A stretch of DNA of 64,000 nucleotides from Leuconostocaceae bacterium ESL0723 (GCA_029392055.1 CP113928.1:742501-806500), one strand, 5' to 3'; positions 15,079 through 24,158 are shown, numbered from the stretch's first letter. Notes: a model not told the origin generated them from the sequence alone. Numbers and translations: made by a program.

Positions 15079-15284
15079 AAACCAGTGGCTACCCGAAGAT
15101 AGACACTGGCCCCGTAAAATCATGACGGTTAGGTAAAATCTATGCTGGTAATCTCAAATCATCGGACCGCAGTCCCTGATAAATGAGCAAACCATGCCCT
15201 CATTTATCAGTTCGATTGTTCTGAAGAACACATTCGCATTGGATTAAACCCTCATCATTTTCTAATTATATACTCATAATAATA
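15079..15284 (-). promoter_or_regulatory. Structured attenuator-like leader of the M20/metQ-like operon
   Basis: In transcript order from about 15272: a possible ten-codon frame (15239-15207), a perfect 12-bp hairpin (15210-15199 with 15187-15176, 11-base loop), a small GGAC/GTCC hairpin (15175-15164), a CCGT/ACGG hairpin (about 15128-15112) and an intrinsic terminator CCAGTG-CTATC / GGTAG-CCACTGG with TTTTTATTTT (15109-15076). An upstream ACCAG (about 15150) could compete for the terminator's CTGGT. I do not find a T-box sequence, S-box or SMK-box in it. Confidence 0.6.
15207..15239 (-). CDS. Possible leader peptide MRMCSSEQSN
   Basis: Ten codons with GAGGG nine bases upstream of the ATG; the stop codon TGA forms the foot of the 12-bp hairpin. 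It contains two Met and one Cys codon, which may be meaningful next to a metQ-like operon. The frame is short and could be chance. Confidence 0.35.
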   Translation of the reverse strand: MRMCSSEQSN

Positions 15285-15306
15285 CCAGCGGGTTGGCACT
15301 TGTCAA
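15279..15306 (-). promoter_or_regulatory. Promoter of the M20/metQ-like operon
   Basis: TTGACA (15306-15301), 16-base spacer, TATTAT (15284-15279). Confidence 0.75.
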
Positions 15307-15309
15307 GAA

Positions 15310-16875
15310 CTAATCTTGCTTGGCGCCCCGCTGCCGGCCCATTAGGAGGGCAAAGGAAAGTCCCGCCGCAATAACGACGATGATCAAAGAAGCCAGAGTT
15401 AGGTGCCAGAGACTGTTATAAAAGGCCTGGCTGACAACATTTTGCAAGGTCTTAGCCAATGGCAGTCTCAGCAAGGCGGGACTCGTAATCACACTGTGCC
15501 CAGCAAAGGGACCAGCCTCAATCAGGGTCTGGCGGATGGCCGTCACCTGCCCAGCCGGTACCCCGGTGAAGGTAAAGTGGTGGTTCAGGTAGCTATCATA
15601 GTGGTTGGTTTGAACCAGCCCTAGAATAACTACCCCAAAGGAAATCCCCAGCTGACGGAAAACGTTAATTAAGCCAGAAACCATGCCAATTTCTGCTGGC
15701 GCGGCCCCAGCCAGACCGGCGTTATTTAGCAGTGGGTTAATCAGACCGTTGGCAATTCCCAGGACCACCAGGGGCAAAATCAGTTGGTTATAGGTCAAAT
15801 GAGTAGTCATGGCATTCATGAAGAGTAGGAAGGCCACGCCCGATACCAGCAAGGAACCTGAAATCAGGTTGCGGGAGCCAAACTTGCGACCTAGGTAACC
15901 GGTCATTGGTCCTAAAATCAAACTCCAGAAGGTTAGCGGTAACTGCCGCAGGCCAGTCTCAAAGGCACTGTAACCCATGAAACTTTGCATCAAAGAGGTC
16001 AGAAAGATATTGTTGGCATAAATGGCTGAACCAAGGGCAAAGGCCACCACTACTGCCCCAACGAAGTTCTTATTCTTGAAAACCGTCAGGTTCATCATTG
16101 GCTTATCAATCTTGGCTTCAACCCAGATAAAGATAATCAGCGTGACTAGGGCCAAACTAAGCCAGGCGGCAATCTGAGGCTGGGTCCAAGACCAGTGCGG
16201 GTTTTCTTCTTTTTGAATAAGTCCATAGACTGCAGCAAAGATGGCCACGGCCGACAAAATCATGCCCCACCAATCAATTCGCTGCCCTTCTCCATAGCTA
16301 GGGGTTTCACTGACCGTGAACCAGACCAGGATGGCCGCAAAGATACCGATTGGCACGTTGACATAGAAAATAGCTGGCCAGGCAAAGGCTTGGACTAGGA
16401 CACCACCGATTAATGGCGCCACAACCATGGAAACACCCATGACTGAGCCCAAAATACCAAGGGCAGTCCCGCGCTGCTTACCATCAAAAACCGAAGCGAC
16501 CAGCGCCATGGGCAGAGTCATGAGACCGGCACCACCCATAGCTTGGACCGCCCGGCTCAGATCTAGGACCAAGATGTTGGGGGCCAGGCCGTTAACTGCC
16601 GAAGCAAGCACGAAAATGGCCATCGAAATTAGAAACATTTTCTTACGGCCATACATATCACCGAGTTTTGCCACAACTAGGATGACAACCGCATAGGACA
16701 TGGTGTAGGCACTGACCACCCACTGCACGTTGGTGAAGGTGGTGTTGAAGCTTTTAACCATGTCGGGCAGGGCGACGTTAACAATGCCGACGTCTAGCAA
16801 CCCCATAAAAACGCCCAGTGAAAGGGCAAAGAGGGCTAACCACTGCCTGGCCCCGCCCTGTTTACTTTGATTCAT
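15310..16875 (-). CDS. MFS multidrug efflux transporter (DHA2, EmrB/QacA type)
   Basis: A 521-residue major facilitator with 14 predicted membrane segments. Motif A is GDMYGRKK (near residue 74), the DHA2 N-terminus is LDVGIVNVALPDM, and motif C-like glycine patterns follow (LGSVMGVSMVVAPLIGG). Such proteins expel hydrophobic drugs or other amphiphiles by proton antiport. AAGGAGACGGGC precedes the ATG. Monocistronic, without an adjacent regulator. Confidence 0.87.
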   Translation of the reverse strand: MNQSKQGGARQWLALFALSLGVFMGLLDVGIVNVALPDMVKSFNTTFTNVQWVVSAYTMSYAVVILVVAKLGDMYGRKKMFLISMAIFVLASAVNGLAPNILVLDLSRAVQAMGGAGLMTLPMALVASVFDGKQRGTALGILGSVMGVSMVVAPLIGGVLVQAFAWPAIFYVNVPIGIFAAILVWFTVSETPSYGEGQRIDWWGMILSAVAIFAAVYGLIQKEENPHWSWTQPQIAAWLSLALVTLIIFIWVEAKIDKPMMNLTVFKNKNFVGAVVVAFALGSAIYANNIFLTSLMQSFMGYSAFETGLRQLPLTFWSLILGPMTGYLGRKFGSRNLISGSLLVSGVAFLLFMNAMTTHLTYNQLILPLVVLGIANGLINPLLNNAGLAGAAPAEIGMVSGLINVFRQLGISFGVVILGLVQTNHYDSYLNHHFTFTGVPAGQVTAIRQTLIEAGPFAGHSVITSPALLRLPLAKTLQNVVSQAFYNSLWHLTLASLIIVVIAAGLSFALLMGRQRGAKQD

Positions 16876-16965
16876 GCCCGTCTCCTTATAATTTATATTA
16901 CGAATTTCGTGGAAAGATTACTCACCCACTATACACCTGAAGGCCGATTCTGCAATTCTTTTCAC

Positions 16966-17002
16966 AATAAAAAAACCAGCTGTTAAAAGCTGGGTTTTTT
17001 AG
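16966..17002 (-). terminator. Terminator of the copper operon
   Basis: AAAAAACCAGCT / AGCTGGGTTTTTT. Confidence 0.85.
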
Positions 17003-17005
17003 GAC

Positions 17006-18934
17006 TTAGGCGAGACGGTTAACCTTAATCCGATTGAGCAGGAGCGAACTAATCACCACTGACAGCGAACTAAAGGCCATGGCCAGTCCGGCAAATTCAG
17101 GACTGAGGGAAACCCCAACCGCGTAGAAGAGACCAGCAGCCACTGGAATGCCCAACAGGTTGTAGATAAAGGCCCAGAAGAGGTTTAACTTAATCCGGTT
17201 GAAAATTTTATTACTGAGGCGAATGGCGGTGGCCACGTCCCGTAGGTCGTTTTTCATCAGAATAATGTCACCCGACTCAATGGCCACGTCGGTTCCTGAC
17301 CCCATGGCAATTCCGACTGCGGCGGTGGTTAAGGCTGGCGCATCGTTGATCCCGTCCCCCACAAAGGCGACTGGGCCACTTCCTTGGAAGTCAGCCACGG
17401 CAGCAGCCTTGTCATTGGGCAAAACGTCCGCAATCACCTGATCGATGCCAACTTCAGCGGCTACGGCTTCGGCCACTCGTTGGTTGTCACCCGTGAGCAT
17501 GACCGTCTTCAAACCGGCCTGCTTCAGGTCAGCCATGGCCGCCTTAGAACTAGGCTTAGGCGCGTCTTGGATGGCAATCAGGCCAATCACCTGCTGGTTT
17601 TGGCTAACCAGGACCACCGTCTTGGTCTCACCCTGGAGGCGGGTAATTTCCCTTGATAGTTCGGGGGCGATTTCCTGGTCCACAGCCATCTTCGGATTAC
17701 CGACCGCCACTGCTTGCCCGTCAATTTTACCAGTTACCCCGCGCCCTTCGATTGCTTGGAAATCAGTAGCCGGAGTAGTAGCATCCAAGCCAAGTTCGGC
17801 CGCCCGATCGTTAATGGCCTGGGCCAGTGGGTGTTCTGACAGTTGCTCTAACTGGCTGGCGACCCTTAAGACCGTGTTCTGGTCACCAATCACATCAGTG
17901 ACCACTGGCTGTCCGACCGTAATAGTCCCGGTCTTGTCAAAGATAACCGTCTTAACACTGCTGACGGATTCCAGGACAGCACCGTTCTTGATTAGGATAC
18001 CGTTCTTAGCACTCAATCCAGTGCCGACCATCAAAGCCGTTGGTACGGCCAGACCGAGAGCACATGGGCAGGCAATCACTAACACTGAAACGGCGAAGAC
18101 CAAGGCGGTCGACAGGGTCGCATTTAAGAAGACGTACCAAACCAGGAAGGTCAAAATGGCCAAGACCAGGACAACCGGTACAAAGATATTGGAAACCCGG
18201 TCCGCCAGGTTTTGAATTGGTGCGTGGCTGGTCTGCGCTTTTTTAACCAGGTCCACAATCTGGGCCAACATGGTCTGGTCCCCGACCTGGCTAACCTCAA
18301 GACGGATGGTCCCGTTCTGGTTAGTGGTGGCCCCAATCACGGCGTCACCAACTTCCTTTTTAACCGGCATACTTTCCCCGGTTACCATCGACTCATCGAC
18401 GGTCGAAGATCCGGTCGTCACTGTCCCATCAACTGGGATTTTCTGGCCCGGTTTAACCTGGACCAGGTCGCCAACTTGGACTTCTTCCAGGGGCACTGTG
18501 ACTACCTGGCCATCCCGGATAACTTCGGCATCGGGGGCCTGTAGGTCCAAGAGCTTTTCAACGGCACCAGAAGCGTTCTGGCGCATCCGCTCTTCGAAAA
18601 CCTGACCCAGTAAAATAAAGGTCACCACGATGGCGGCGACTTCAAAGAAGACGGGCCGACCAACCAACATGGCATAAATACTATATAAATAGGCAGTACT
18701 GGCACCAATCGCTACCAGGGTGTCCATGTTGGCATGGTGCTTCTTAAAGGAAGACCAGGCGCTGTGGACAAATGGGCGGCCGGCAACCGCCATGACAATA
18801 GTGGCCAGGACAAACTCGGTCAAGGTGCCCCCAGGCAACTGGAAATGCAGGGGCATCAAAATCATTTGCAGCAGCATTGGTATGGAAAAAATTAGGGAGA
18901 CAATAAACCGCTGCTGGGTTGTCATCGTTTTCAT
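17006..18934 (-). CDS. copA: Copper-translocating P1B-type ATPase
   Basis: A 642-residue P-type ATPase. Signatures: TGES (near residue 185), the membrane CPC metal site (residues 289-291), DKTGT with phosphorylated Asp333, the P1B-specific SEHPLA (His368) and GDGINDAP (from 526). CPC predicts Cu(I) (or Ag(I)) export. There is no N-terminal CxxC heavy-metal domain: the protein starts almost directly with the first membrane helices. The two small cupredoxins encoded just upstream may substitute in metal handling. Alternative start at the next Met (18925). The symbol is used in the general sense of a copper ATPase; some would call it CopB. Confidence 0.9.
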   Translation of the reverse strand: MKTMTTQQRFIVSLIFSIPMLLQMILMPLHFQLPGGTLTEFVLATIVMAVAGRPFVHSAWSSFKKHHANMDTLVAIGASTAYLYSIYAMLVGRPVFFEVAAIVVTFILLGQVFEERMRQNASGAVEKLLDLQAPDAEVIRDGQVVTVPLEEVQVGDLVQVKPGQKIPVDGTVTTGSSTVDESMVTGESMPVKKEVGDAVIGATTNQNGTIRLEVSQVGDQTMLAQIVDLVKKAQTSHAPIQNLADRVSNIFVPVVLVLAILTFLVWYVFLNATLSTALVFAVSVLVIACPCALGLAVPTALMVGTGLSAKNGILIKNGAVLESVSSVKTVIFDKTGTITVGQPVVTDVIGDQNTVLRVASQLEQLSEHPLAQAINDRAAELGLDATTPATDFQAIEGRGVTGKIDGQAVAVGNPKMAVDQEIAPELSREITRLQGETKTVVLVSQNQQVIGLIAIQDAPKPSSKAAMADLKQAGLKTVMLTGDNQRVAEAVAAEVGIDQVIADVLPNDKAAAVADFQGSGPVAFVGDGINDAPALTTAAVGIAMGSGTDVAIESGDIILMKNDLRDVATAIRLSNKIFNRIKLNLFWAFIYNLLGIPVAAGLFYAVGVSLSPEFAGLAMAFSSLSVVISSLLLNRIKVNRLA

Positions 18935-18949
18935 TTCTTTTTACCTCAA

Positions 18950-19219
18950 TTACTCGACGATTACCTTGCCCTTAACCATGTTCATGCCACAGGTGAATTC
19001 GTATTCACCTGGCTTATCGGTTGGAATGTTAAAGCTAACGGGCTCATTTAAGGGCAGCTTCTTTTGGAAACCAAAATCGTGGGACTGAACGGTGTCTAAA
19101 CAACCACTTTCACTGACCCGGTCAAAGGTCAAAGTGGCCTGATCACCCTGCTTAAAGGTCACTACGTTTGGCTCGTACTTACCATCAACTGTTACTTTTG
19201 CTTCGACTTGCTTACTCAT
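18950..19219 (-). CDS. Soluble cupredoxin-like copper protein
   Basis: An 89-residue single cupredoxin domain without signal peptide or membrane helix. The conserved SGCLD (Cys near residue 39) and the C-terminal FTCGMNM (Cys near 77) are probable copper ligands. Compared with the membrane-tethered neighbour, the His after the GMxM motif is replaced (VKGK versus FHGQ). Probably binds Cu(I) on the cytosolic side and hands it to the ATPase. It lies between the tethered paralogue and the ATPase gene. Confidence 0.8.
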   Translation of the reverse strand: MSKQVEAKVTVDGKYEPNVVTFKQGDQATLTFDRVSESGCLDTVQSHDFGFQKKLPLNEPVSFNIPTDKPGEYEFTCGMNMVKGKVIVE

Positions 19220-19230
19220 CGTATTTCCTC

Positions 19231-19608
19231 CTATTTAATCGTTAACTGACCGTGAAACATGTCCATTCCGCAGGCCCAGGTGTAATCGCCGGGCTTGCTG
19301 GTATCGACTGAAACGGCCACTGACTTATCCTGTGGCAGGGCCTGGTTAATCCCAAAGTCCGAGAAGACCACGTGGTCCAAACAGCCGGATGGGTCAGTCC
19401 GCTTGAAGTTCAACGTGGCTGGGACCCCCTGCTTAAGGGTCACGTGTTCAGGGGTGTAGCCCCCATCGACCAAGATATCAATTTCCTGCCGACCGTCGTT
19501 AGCCTGGGCTTCCCCACTGCTGACCTGGTGTTTACCAAAGAACCACCAGAGAATGAAGGCAACCAGGGCCAGACCGGCCACTAAGACTGTAATTTTCGTG
19601 ATGTCCAT
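19231..19608 (-). CDS. Membrane-tethered cupredoxin-like copper protein
   Basis: A 125-residue protein with one N-terminal membrane helix (residues about 5-25, VLVAGLALVAFILWWFF), a short linker, then a cupredoxin domain (about residues 42-125) with SGCLD and WACGMDMFHG. The anchor should place the domain outside the membrane. It pairs with a soluble paralogue downstream (gap 11 bases), so the operon makes one inside and one outside copper-binding domain. Confidence 0.8.
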   Translation of the reverse strand: MDITKITVLVAGLALVAFILWWFFGKHQVSSGEAQANDGRQEIDILVDGGYTPEHVTLKQGVPATLNFKRTDPSGCLDHVVFSDFGINQALPQDKSVAVSVDTSKPGDYTWACGMDMFHGQLTIK

Positions 19609-19626
19609 CTTTCCTTCCTTTCTGGT

Positions 19627-20070
19627 TTAGTGGTGATGGCCATTAGGACCGCAAGCTTCGCCACCGTCCATGGCCAAGCAGTGGCAGGACACCTGTTCCG
19701 GCGCATCCGCCTGCCGCTCATCCAAGATGGCCCGGATATTGGCAATGTCTTGTTGACTAAGGGGCTGGGTCTTAACCAGCTCCGTCAGCAAGGGACCCTT
19801 GTAGGCGTCACAGACCGAATCAAAGAGCCGGTCGGCCCCGTCATCGGCCGCCACTTCTTCAGAAATCCGCGGCACGTAGGTGAAAACCTTCTGGGACTGG
19901 TCAACGGCCAGAACTCCTTTATCAGTCAACCGGCGAATCAGGGTCTTAACCGTTGAGGCCGACCAGTCATGACTGGCCTGGGCGTTTTCAATGATTTCAC
20001 GGCTAGTCGCCTTCCGCTTGGTCCAAATAATGCGCATCACCGCGCGTTCAGTATCAGTAATATTAACCAT
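19627..20070 (-). CDS. copY: CopY-type copper-responsive repressor
   Basis: A 147-residue BlaI/CopY winged-helix repressor (ITDTERAVMRIIW; REIIENAQASHDWSASTVKTLI). The C-terminus carries CHC-x6-C followed by a His-rich tail; the usual CxC-x4-CxC of CopY is altered to CxC and a single Cys plus HHH. Start at 20070 from AGGAG; upstream in-frame codons run through the operators. It heads the operon and should release the cop boxes when Cu(I) displaces Zn(II). Confidence 0.9.
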   Translation of the reverse strand: MVNITDTERAVMRIIWTKRKATSREIIENAQASHDWSASTVKTLIRRLTDKGVLAVDQSQKVFTYVPRISEEVAADDGADRLFDSVCDAYKGPLLTELVKTQPLSQQDIANIRAILDERQADAPEQVSCHCLAMDGGEACGPNGHHH

Positions 20071-20091
20071 GGTTACTCCTTGATTAAGTTC

Positions 20092-20146
20092 GTTTACATT
20101 TGTAAACAACACCGTTAGTTTAAACTGCTGGTTTACATTTGTAAAC
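20092..20146 (-). promoter_or_regulatory. cop promoter with two CopY operators
   Basis: Two identical palindromes GTTTACATTTGTAAAC (20092-20107 and 20131-20146), each holding the cop box TACAnnTGTA. The promoter is TTTACA (20145-20140, inside the upstream operator), a 17-base spacer, and TAAACT (20122-20117). Repressor on the two boxes would cover both ends of the promoter. Confidence 0.92.
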
Positions 20147-20155
20147 CCTAAAATC

Positions 20156-20196
20156 ATAAAAAAACCGCCAATTCGTAAAAATTGGCGTTTTTTGTT
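20156..20196 (-). terminator. Terminator of the dehydrogenase gene
   Basis: AAAAACCGCCAATT / AATTGGCGTTTTTT. Confidence 0.85.
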
Positions 20197-21248
20197 TATG
20201 CTTCGGGCTGTAAATCAATCAAAATCTTAGCCTGGGACTTATCCTGAGTCAAAGCATTAAAGCCCCGGTCAACAATGTCATCCAAGGAAATTTCATCGGT
20301 AATGACCGGTTCCACGTTGATCTGGCCGCTGCTGACCAGATCAACTGTTTGCTGGAAACTTTCCCGGGAGTAGGCAATCGTGGTCGTCACCTTTACCCCG
20401 GAATTCATCAACTGCATGGGATCAAAAGTAATCGGCTTAGCAAAAATCGAAACGATGACCATCGTTCCCCGAGGACGGGTAGCATCAATGGCTTGTTCAA
20501 AGGTCTTTTGGACACCGGCAACTTCAAAGGTCGCATCGGCCCCACCGGGAATCAGGTCATGAATGGCCGCGATGGTATCCTCCACCTGACTGGGATTGAT
20601 AACATCAGTGGCCCCCATCTGCCGGGCCTTTTCCAAGCGGACATCAGAAAGGTCAACCACCACAATCTTGGTTGCCCCAGCGGCCTTAGCCGCTGCGGCG
20701 ACTAGGACACCGATTGGGCCAGCACCAAAGATGACCACCTTCTGTCCAAACTTCAAGTCAGCTTCCTTAATGGCCTGCACAGCGACAGCGGTTGGTTCAA
20801 TCGTAGCGGCTAATCGCAGAGAAAAGTCGGCTGGCAAGGGATACAGGTTCTTTTCGGGAACATTCACATAGGGTGCAAAGCCACCATCAGTACTCAAACC
20901 AATAAAACTGTAACCGTCATAGACATCGACATCATCAGCCAATCGACCCTTGGTAATCGTCGGGTTGACCGATACATGATCACCAACCTGGTAGTCTTTA
21001 ACGTTCTTACCCACCTTCGATATTACCCCCGAGAACTCGTGGCCCATAGTTAAGGGCGCCTGCCCTTGGGTCAGTTCATCGGCAGCTTCGACCGGGATAA
21101 ACACTGGTCCTTCCAGGTACTCGTGCAAGTCACTGCCACAAATACCGGCATAAGCAACCTTGACCTGGACCTCGTCAGGTCGGACAGGCTTCTGATCAAC
21201 CTCTTCCACGCGTACATCTTTTACACCGTGCCATACTGCTGCTTTCAT
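20196..21248 (-). CDS. Zinc-type alcohol dehydrogenase, 2,3-butanediol dehydrogenase-like
   Basis: A 350-residue medium-chain dehydrogenase. Catalytic zinc ligands are in GICGSDLHEY (Cys37 region) and TMGHEFSG, and the NAD-binding GAGPIGVL is near residue 180. The N-terminus and EGPVFIP segment are those of (R,R)-butanediol dehydrogenases (BdhA). The four structural-zinc cysteines usual in this family are absent, replaced by a PTITKGRLADDVDVYDGY stretch. The likely reaction is acetoin to 2,3-butanediol with NADH, but related diols or sorbitol-like substrates are possible. Confidence 0.8.
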   Translation of the reverse strand: MKAAVWHGVKDVRVEEVDQKPVRPDEVQVKVAYAGICGSDLHEYLEGPVFIPVEAADELTQGQAPLTMGHEFSGVISKVGKNVKDYQVGDHVSVNPTITKGRLADDVDVYDGYSFIGLSTDGGFAPYVNVPEKNLYPLPADFSLRLAATIEPTAVAVQAIKEADLKFGQKVVIFGAGPIGVLVAAAAKAAGATKIVVVDLSDVRLEKARQMGATDVINPSQVEDTIAAIHDLIPGGADATFEVAGVQKTFEQAIDATRPRGTMVIVSIFAKPITFDPMQLMNSGVKVTTTIAYSRESFQQTVDLVSSGQINVEPVITDEISLDDIVDRGFNALTQDKSQAKILIDLQPEA

Positions 21249-21370
21249 CTCGTTATACTCCTACTCGTCTTTGATAAATTTAGTTTGTGAATATAATCTC
21301 ATGAGATAACTTAAGTATAGCACGTATTTTTATTTTGTGTAATAAATCACAATTAAATTTTATCAGACTT

Positions 21371-22729
21371 TTATCCTTCCTGGTGGCCACTAAACCTAAT
21401 CAATAAACCACTCAGAAAGCCGACAGCCGTATAAATAATTAGGCCGGCCATAATCATAAAATAAAGCGTCTTCACATTGGTAATTGCGCTGGTCATCATC
21501 ACAATCAAGGCAATCCCAAAGGGTCCGCCCAACTGGTGCATGGTGTTGGTCACCCCACTGGCAGCGCCGGACAAGTCCGGGGCAATCCCCTGAACACCAG
21601 CGTAAGTCAACGGTGCCAGGAGGCAACCAGCCCCCAGTCCAATCAAGATCATGGGGACTTCGACCGTTCCGATGAAGTTATGGACATTGGGCAGTCCGAT
21701 TAAGGTTAGCAAACTGCCAATTAACATCAGCCCCTGCCCGAGGTTGATTTTTGCCTGGTAGCCCATTGGCAACTTGCCTTGACCGAAGGCAGCTACCGTT
21801 TGCGCCAAGGTTAGGGTCAAAAAGGTCAAACCAGCTTGCAAAGGGGTAAAACCGAGCAATTTATAAAGTAGCTGCGGTAGCAGGAACCAGTAGGACATCA
21901 TAAACATCATGAAGATAAAGCGACCCAAGTATGATCCGGAACGAATCCTGCTTTTAAATAGGACTAAGGGCATCAGTGGATTACTTTTACGGTTTTCGTG
22001 AAAGAGGAAAATCACTAGCAACACCAAACTGAGTACAAAAACCAGCGCTTCCCGTTCGACTACGCCATAGACAAAGCTACCCGCGGTTAGAATCGATAAC
22101 AAGGCGCCAACCCCGTCTAACTTTCCTTGGCCAACTGGCCGCTTACCCACCACATAGTAACCAGACATCACTAGTAATGTCAGGGCATAGGGAACATTTA
22201 TCAGGAAGCCAGCTTCCCAACCGATTAGTGTTGAAAAGAACCCGCCAACTAGCAGACCCACGCTAGAGCCAACCGCGGCGGTGATGCCGTAGTAAGCAAT
22301 CGCCTTGGACCGTTGTTCGCCCTGGTAATTGTCCAATAAAATAGCCAATGAATTGGGCGCAATAATCGCCGCCCCGATTCCTTGGATGGCACGCGCAGTG
22401 ATAATCTGGGTGGCATTGACCGACAATCCAACTGCCAGCGAACTGAGACCAAAAATGAGCAGACCCACCAAAAAAATACGTTTACGGCCAATAAAGTCCC
22501 CCACCCGACCGGCAAATAAAAGCAAGCTACCAAAGGTAATGGTGTAAGCATTGGTTACCCAGGACAGGGCCACCGGCCCCATGTGCAGCCCCTGACTAAT
22601 GGCAGTGGCACTAGTGGCCACAATCGAATTATCAATTAAAATCAGGGCGTACGACAGTAATACGATGGGCAGAATCATGCCAAATTTAGGTTGATTTTGC
22701 CCGAATGGTACTGGTTTTCCGTTATTCAT
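21371..22729 (-). CDS. MFS transporter (DHA2-like), T-box controlled
   Basis: A 452-residue major facilitator with about 14 hydrophobic segments. Family marks: LIDNSIVATSATAI in helix 1 and motif A GDFIGRKR near residue 84. By family it looks like a drug:proton antiporter, but the T-box leader ties it to uncharged tRNA, so an amino acid or amino-acid-derived compound is a more likely cargo. The start follows GAGGAGG. Monocistronic. Confidence 0.82.
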   Translation of the reverse strand: MNNGKPVPFGQNQPKFGMILPIVLLSYALILIDNSIVATSATAISQGLHMGPVALSWVTNAYTITFGSLLLFAGRVGDFIGRKRIFLVGLLIFGLSSLAVGLSVNATQIITARAIQGIGAAIIAPNSLAILLDNYQGEQRSKAIAYYGITAAVGSSVGLLVGGFFSTLIGWEAGFLINVPYALTLLVMSGYYVVGKRPVGQGKLDGVGALLSILTAGSFVYGVVEREALVFVLSLVLLVIFLFHENRKSNPLMPLVLFKSRIRSGSYLGRFIFMMFMMSYWFLLPQLLYKLLGFTPLQAGLTFLTLTLAQTVAAFGQGKLPMGYQAKINLGQGLMLIGSLLTLIGLPNVHNFIGTVEVPMILIGLGAGCLLAPLTYAGVQGIAPDLSGAASGVTNTMHQLGGPFGIALIVMMTSAITNVKTLYFMIMAGLIIYTAVGFLSGLLIRFSGHQEG

Positions 22730-22797
22730 GCTATTCCTCCTCTGGGCAAAAAAATGGTTGCCTGCCCGTTTTTTGATCCTATATAAATTTAAAGAAC

Positions 22798-23102
22798 GAA
22801 AAAAAAACCGTCCTCAACTTAAAAGTTAAGGACGGTTAGACCGCGGTGCCACCTTGGTTCAATTAATCAGACCAACGCTAAAAAGCCCTAGACTAATTAA
22901 TCGCAACTTAAATCCTGCCAACACAGGACTGCTAACTGACGTATAGCAGGACGTTTGCGGGTACTCTTGTAAGACAATTTGCCACAACCCTCAGCGGTCC
23001 ATTTGCCAACCTGCTTTCGGTCTGGCTCTCACCCTCCCAGACTCTCTTTGCGCGCACAATTGGTTTGATCTCCGCTTCACCGGTTTTTACGATTCATATA
23101 TT
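22798..23102 (-). promoter_or_regulatory. T-box leader and terminator
   Basis: The transcript carries the AG-box AGAGAG (about 23045), a distal stem I hairpin GTCTGG/CCAGAC with GGTGAGAG loop, the T-box AAGGTGGCACCGCGG (22855-22841) with the TGGC that pairs tRNA NCCA, and an intrinsic terminator AACCGTCCTTAACTT / AAGTTGAGGACGGTT (22837-22806) with nine T. The specifier codon could not be read with confidence; TGG in TTGTGGC (about 22983) is one weak candidate. Confidence 0.85.
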
Positions 23103-23108
23103 GTTTAA

Positions 23109-23137
23109 TTTATAACAAAAGCATTTTTCTTTGTCAA
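23109..23137 (-). promoter_or_regulatory. Promoter of the T-box MFS gene
   Basis: TTGACA (23137-23132), 17-base spacer, TATAAA (23114-23109). Confidence 0.8.
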
Positions 23138-23159
23138 CGCTCATTTATTTTTAATTAAA

Positions 23160-23190
23160 ATAAAAACCACCGCATTGCGGTGGTTTTTCA
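23160..23190 (-). terminator. Terminator of small gene
   Basis: AAAAACCACCGC / GCGGTGGTTTTT. Confidence 0.85.
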
Positions 23191-23195
23191 ATCAA

Positions 23196-23381
23196 TTAGT
23201 TATTACGCTTCAGGCTAGCCAGCATCATGTCATAAACGTTGTTGTAGGTCTTAATCGCCTCTTCAACATCGACGTTAATGCTGTCCTGGTTCTCGTTGGA
23301 ATTGTTCTTAATGAAGTAATCCATGATGCTCTTGGAAACCTGCATGGCAAAATCATGGGCGCGTTCTTCTTCGGTAAGCAT
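23196..23381 (-). CDS. Small conserved-looking acidic protein, function unknown
   Basis: A 61-residue protein (MLTEEERAHDFAMQVSKSIM ... VYDMMLASLKRNN), rich in acidic residues and probably helical, with no membrane segment. AAAGGA gives proper spacing to the ATG at 23381 rather than the one six bases earlier. It has its own terminator. I do not recognise a family. Confidence 0.6.
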   Translation of the reverse strand: MLTEEERAHDFAMQVSKSIMDYFIKNNSNENQDSINVDVEEAIKTYNNVYDMMLASLKRNN

Positions 23382-23477
23382 AGGCATTCCTTTCTGTATG
23401 ATTCAATGGTTTTAAGGTTTTAAAGTTCTAAGGCCATTATAACAAACCTAGCCAGTCAAAACGTCCAATCCTGGATT

Positions 23478-24140
23478 TTAGTCCTGACTAACTACGGCAT
23501 TGCCCAGGGCGGCGCGCACCACCATGTCCTCGACACAATCTAGTTCGCCACTGGCTCTGACATCCAGGTTCGGTTCAAAGCGTTGGGTTTCCAGGAACAA
23601 AACCAAGAGTTGGGAACCCATAAGACGAATCAAGGCTGACCCCGAAATTAGCAACTGGTCACCGGCTGCCTGTTCGAGTTCGGTCGCAATCGCCTCAAAA
23701 CGTTGACTTAGCTCATCTTTCAGCTTTGCCACGAAGGTGTCATTGGTTAGTACTTGTGAAAAGAAAATTGTGAAAAAACTGCGGTTGGCAACCATAAAGT
23801 CAAAGCGGTTACCGATGATATAGCGGATAAAGTCAGCAAAGCCATTCTGATCAGCCTTGTCTTTGACCACTGCCAGCATTTCCTGACTGTAGGATGGCAA
23901 AATGTTTTCAACCACCAGGTCTAAAATTTTATCGAGCAGGGCGGCTTTAGACTTGTAGTACTTAAAAATGATCGCCTGACTGACACCGGCCTGTTCGGCA
24001 ATTGCCTTGGTACTGGTGGCATCAAAGCCCTGCTGGGCAAAGAGCTCAATGGCCGCCTGCAGGACCTTTTTTTGAGCCGGTGCCATCTCTTTGGCCCCCT
24101 GCTCGGTCCAAATAATAAATTCTTCGGAAATTGAATCCAT
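23478..24140 (-). CDS. TetR-family regulator of the adjacent ABC exporter
   Basis: A 220-residue TetR regulator: helix-turn-helix at residues about 22-65 (VLQAAIELFAQQGFDATSTKAIAEQAGVSQAIIFKYY), C-terminal ligand domain unassigned. It is the third gene of an operon with the ABC genes (18-base gap), so it most likely represses its own operon; a fitting operator lies at 25991-26012. GGAG precedes the ATG. Confidence 0.85.
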   Translation of the reverse strand: MDSISEEFIIWTEQGAKEMAPAQKKVLQAAIELFAQQGFDATSTKAIAEQAGVSQAIIFKYYKSKAALLDKILDLVVENILPSYSQEMLAVVKDKADQNGFADFIRYIIGNRFDFMVANRSFFTIFFSQVLTNDTFVAKLKDELSQRFEAIATELEQAAGDQLLISGSALIRLMGSQLLVLFLETQRFEPNLDVRASGELDCVEDMVVRAALGNAVVSQD

Positions 24141-24158
24141 ACACGTGCTCCTGCAAAT

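Noticed and set aside
15076-15272. SAM riboswitch or T-box ahead of the M20/metQ-like operon
   Set aside because: Neither the T-box GGTGGNACC core nor S-box/SMK-box conserved blocks are present in the leader.
17445-18215. Long plus-strand open frame of 256 codons
   Set aside because: It lies wholly antisense to the copper ATPase gene, has no ribosome site or domain pattern, and is explained by the high-GC codon structure of the opposite strand.
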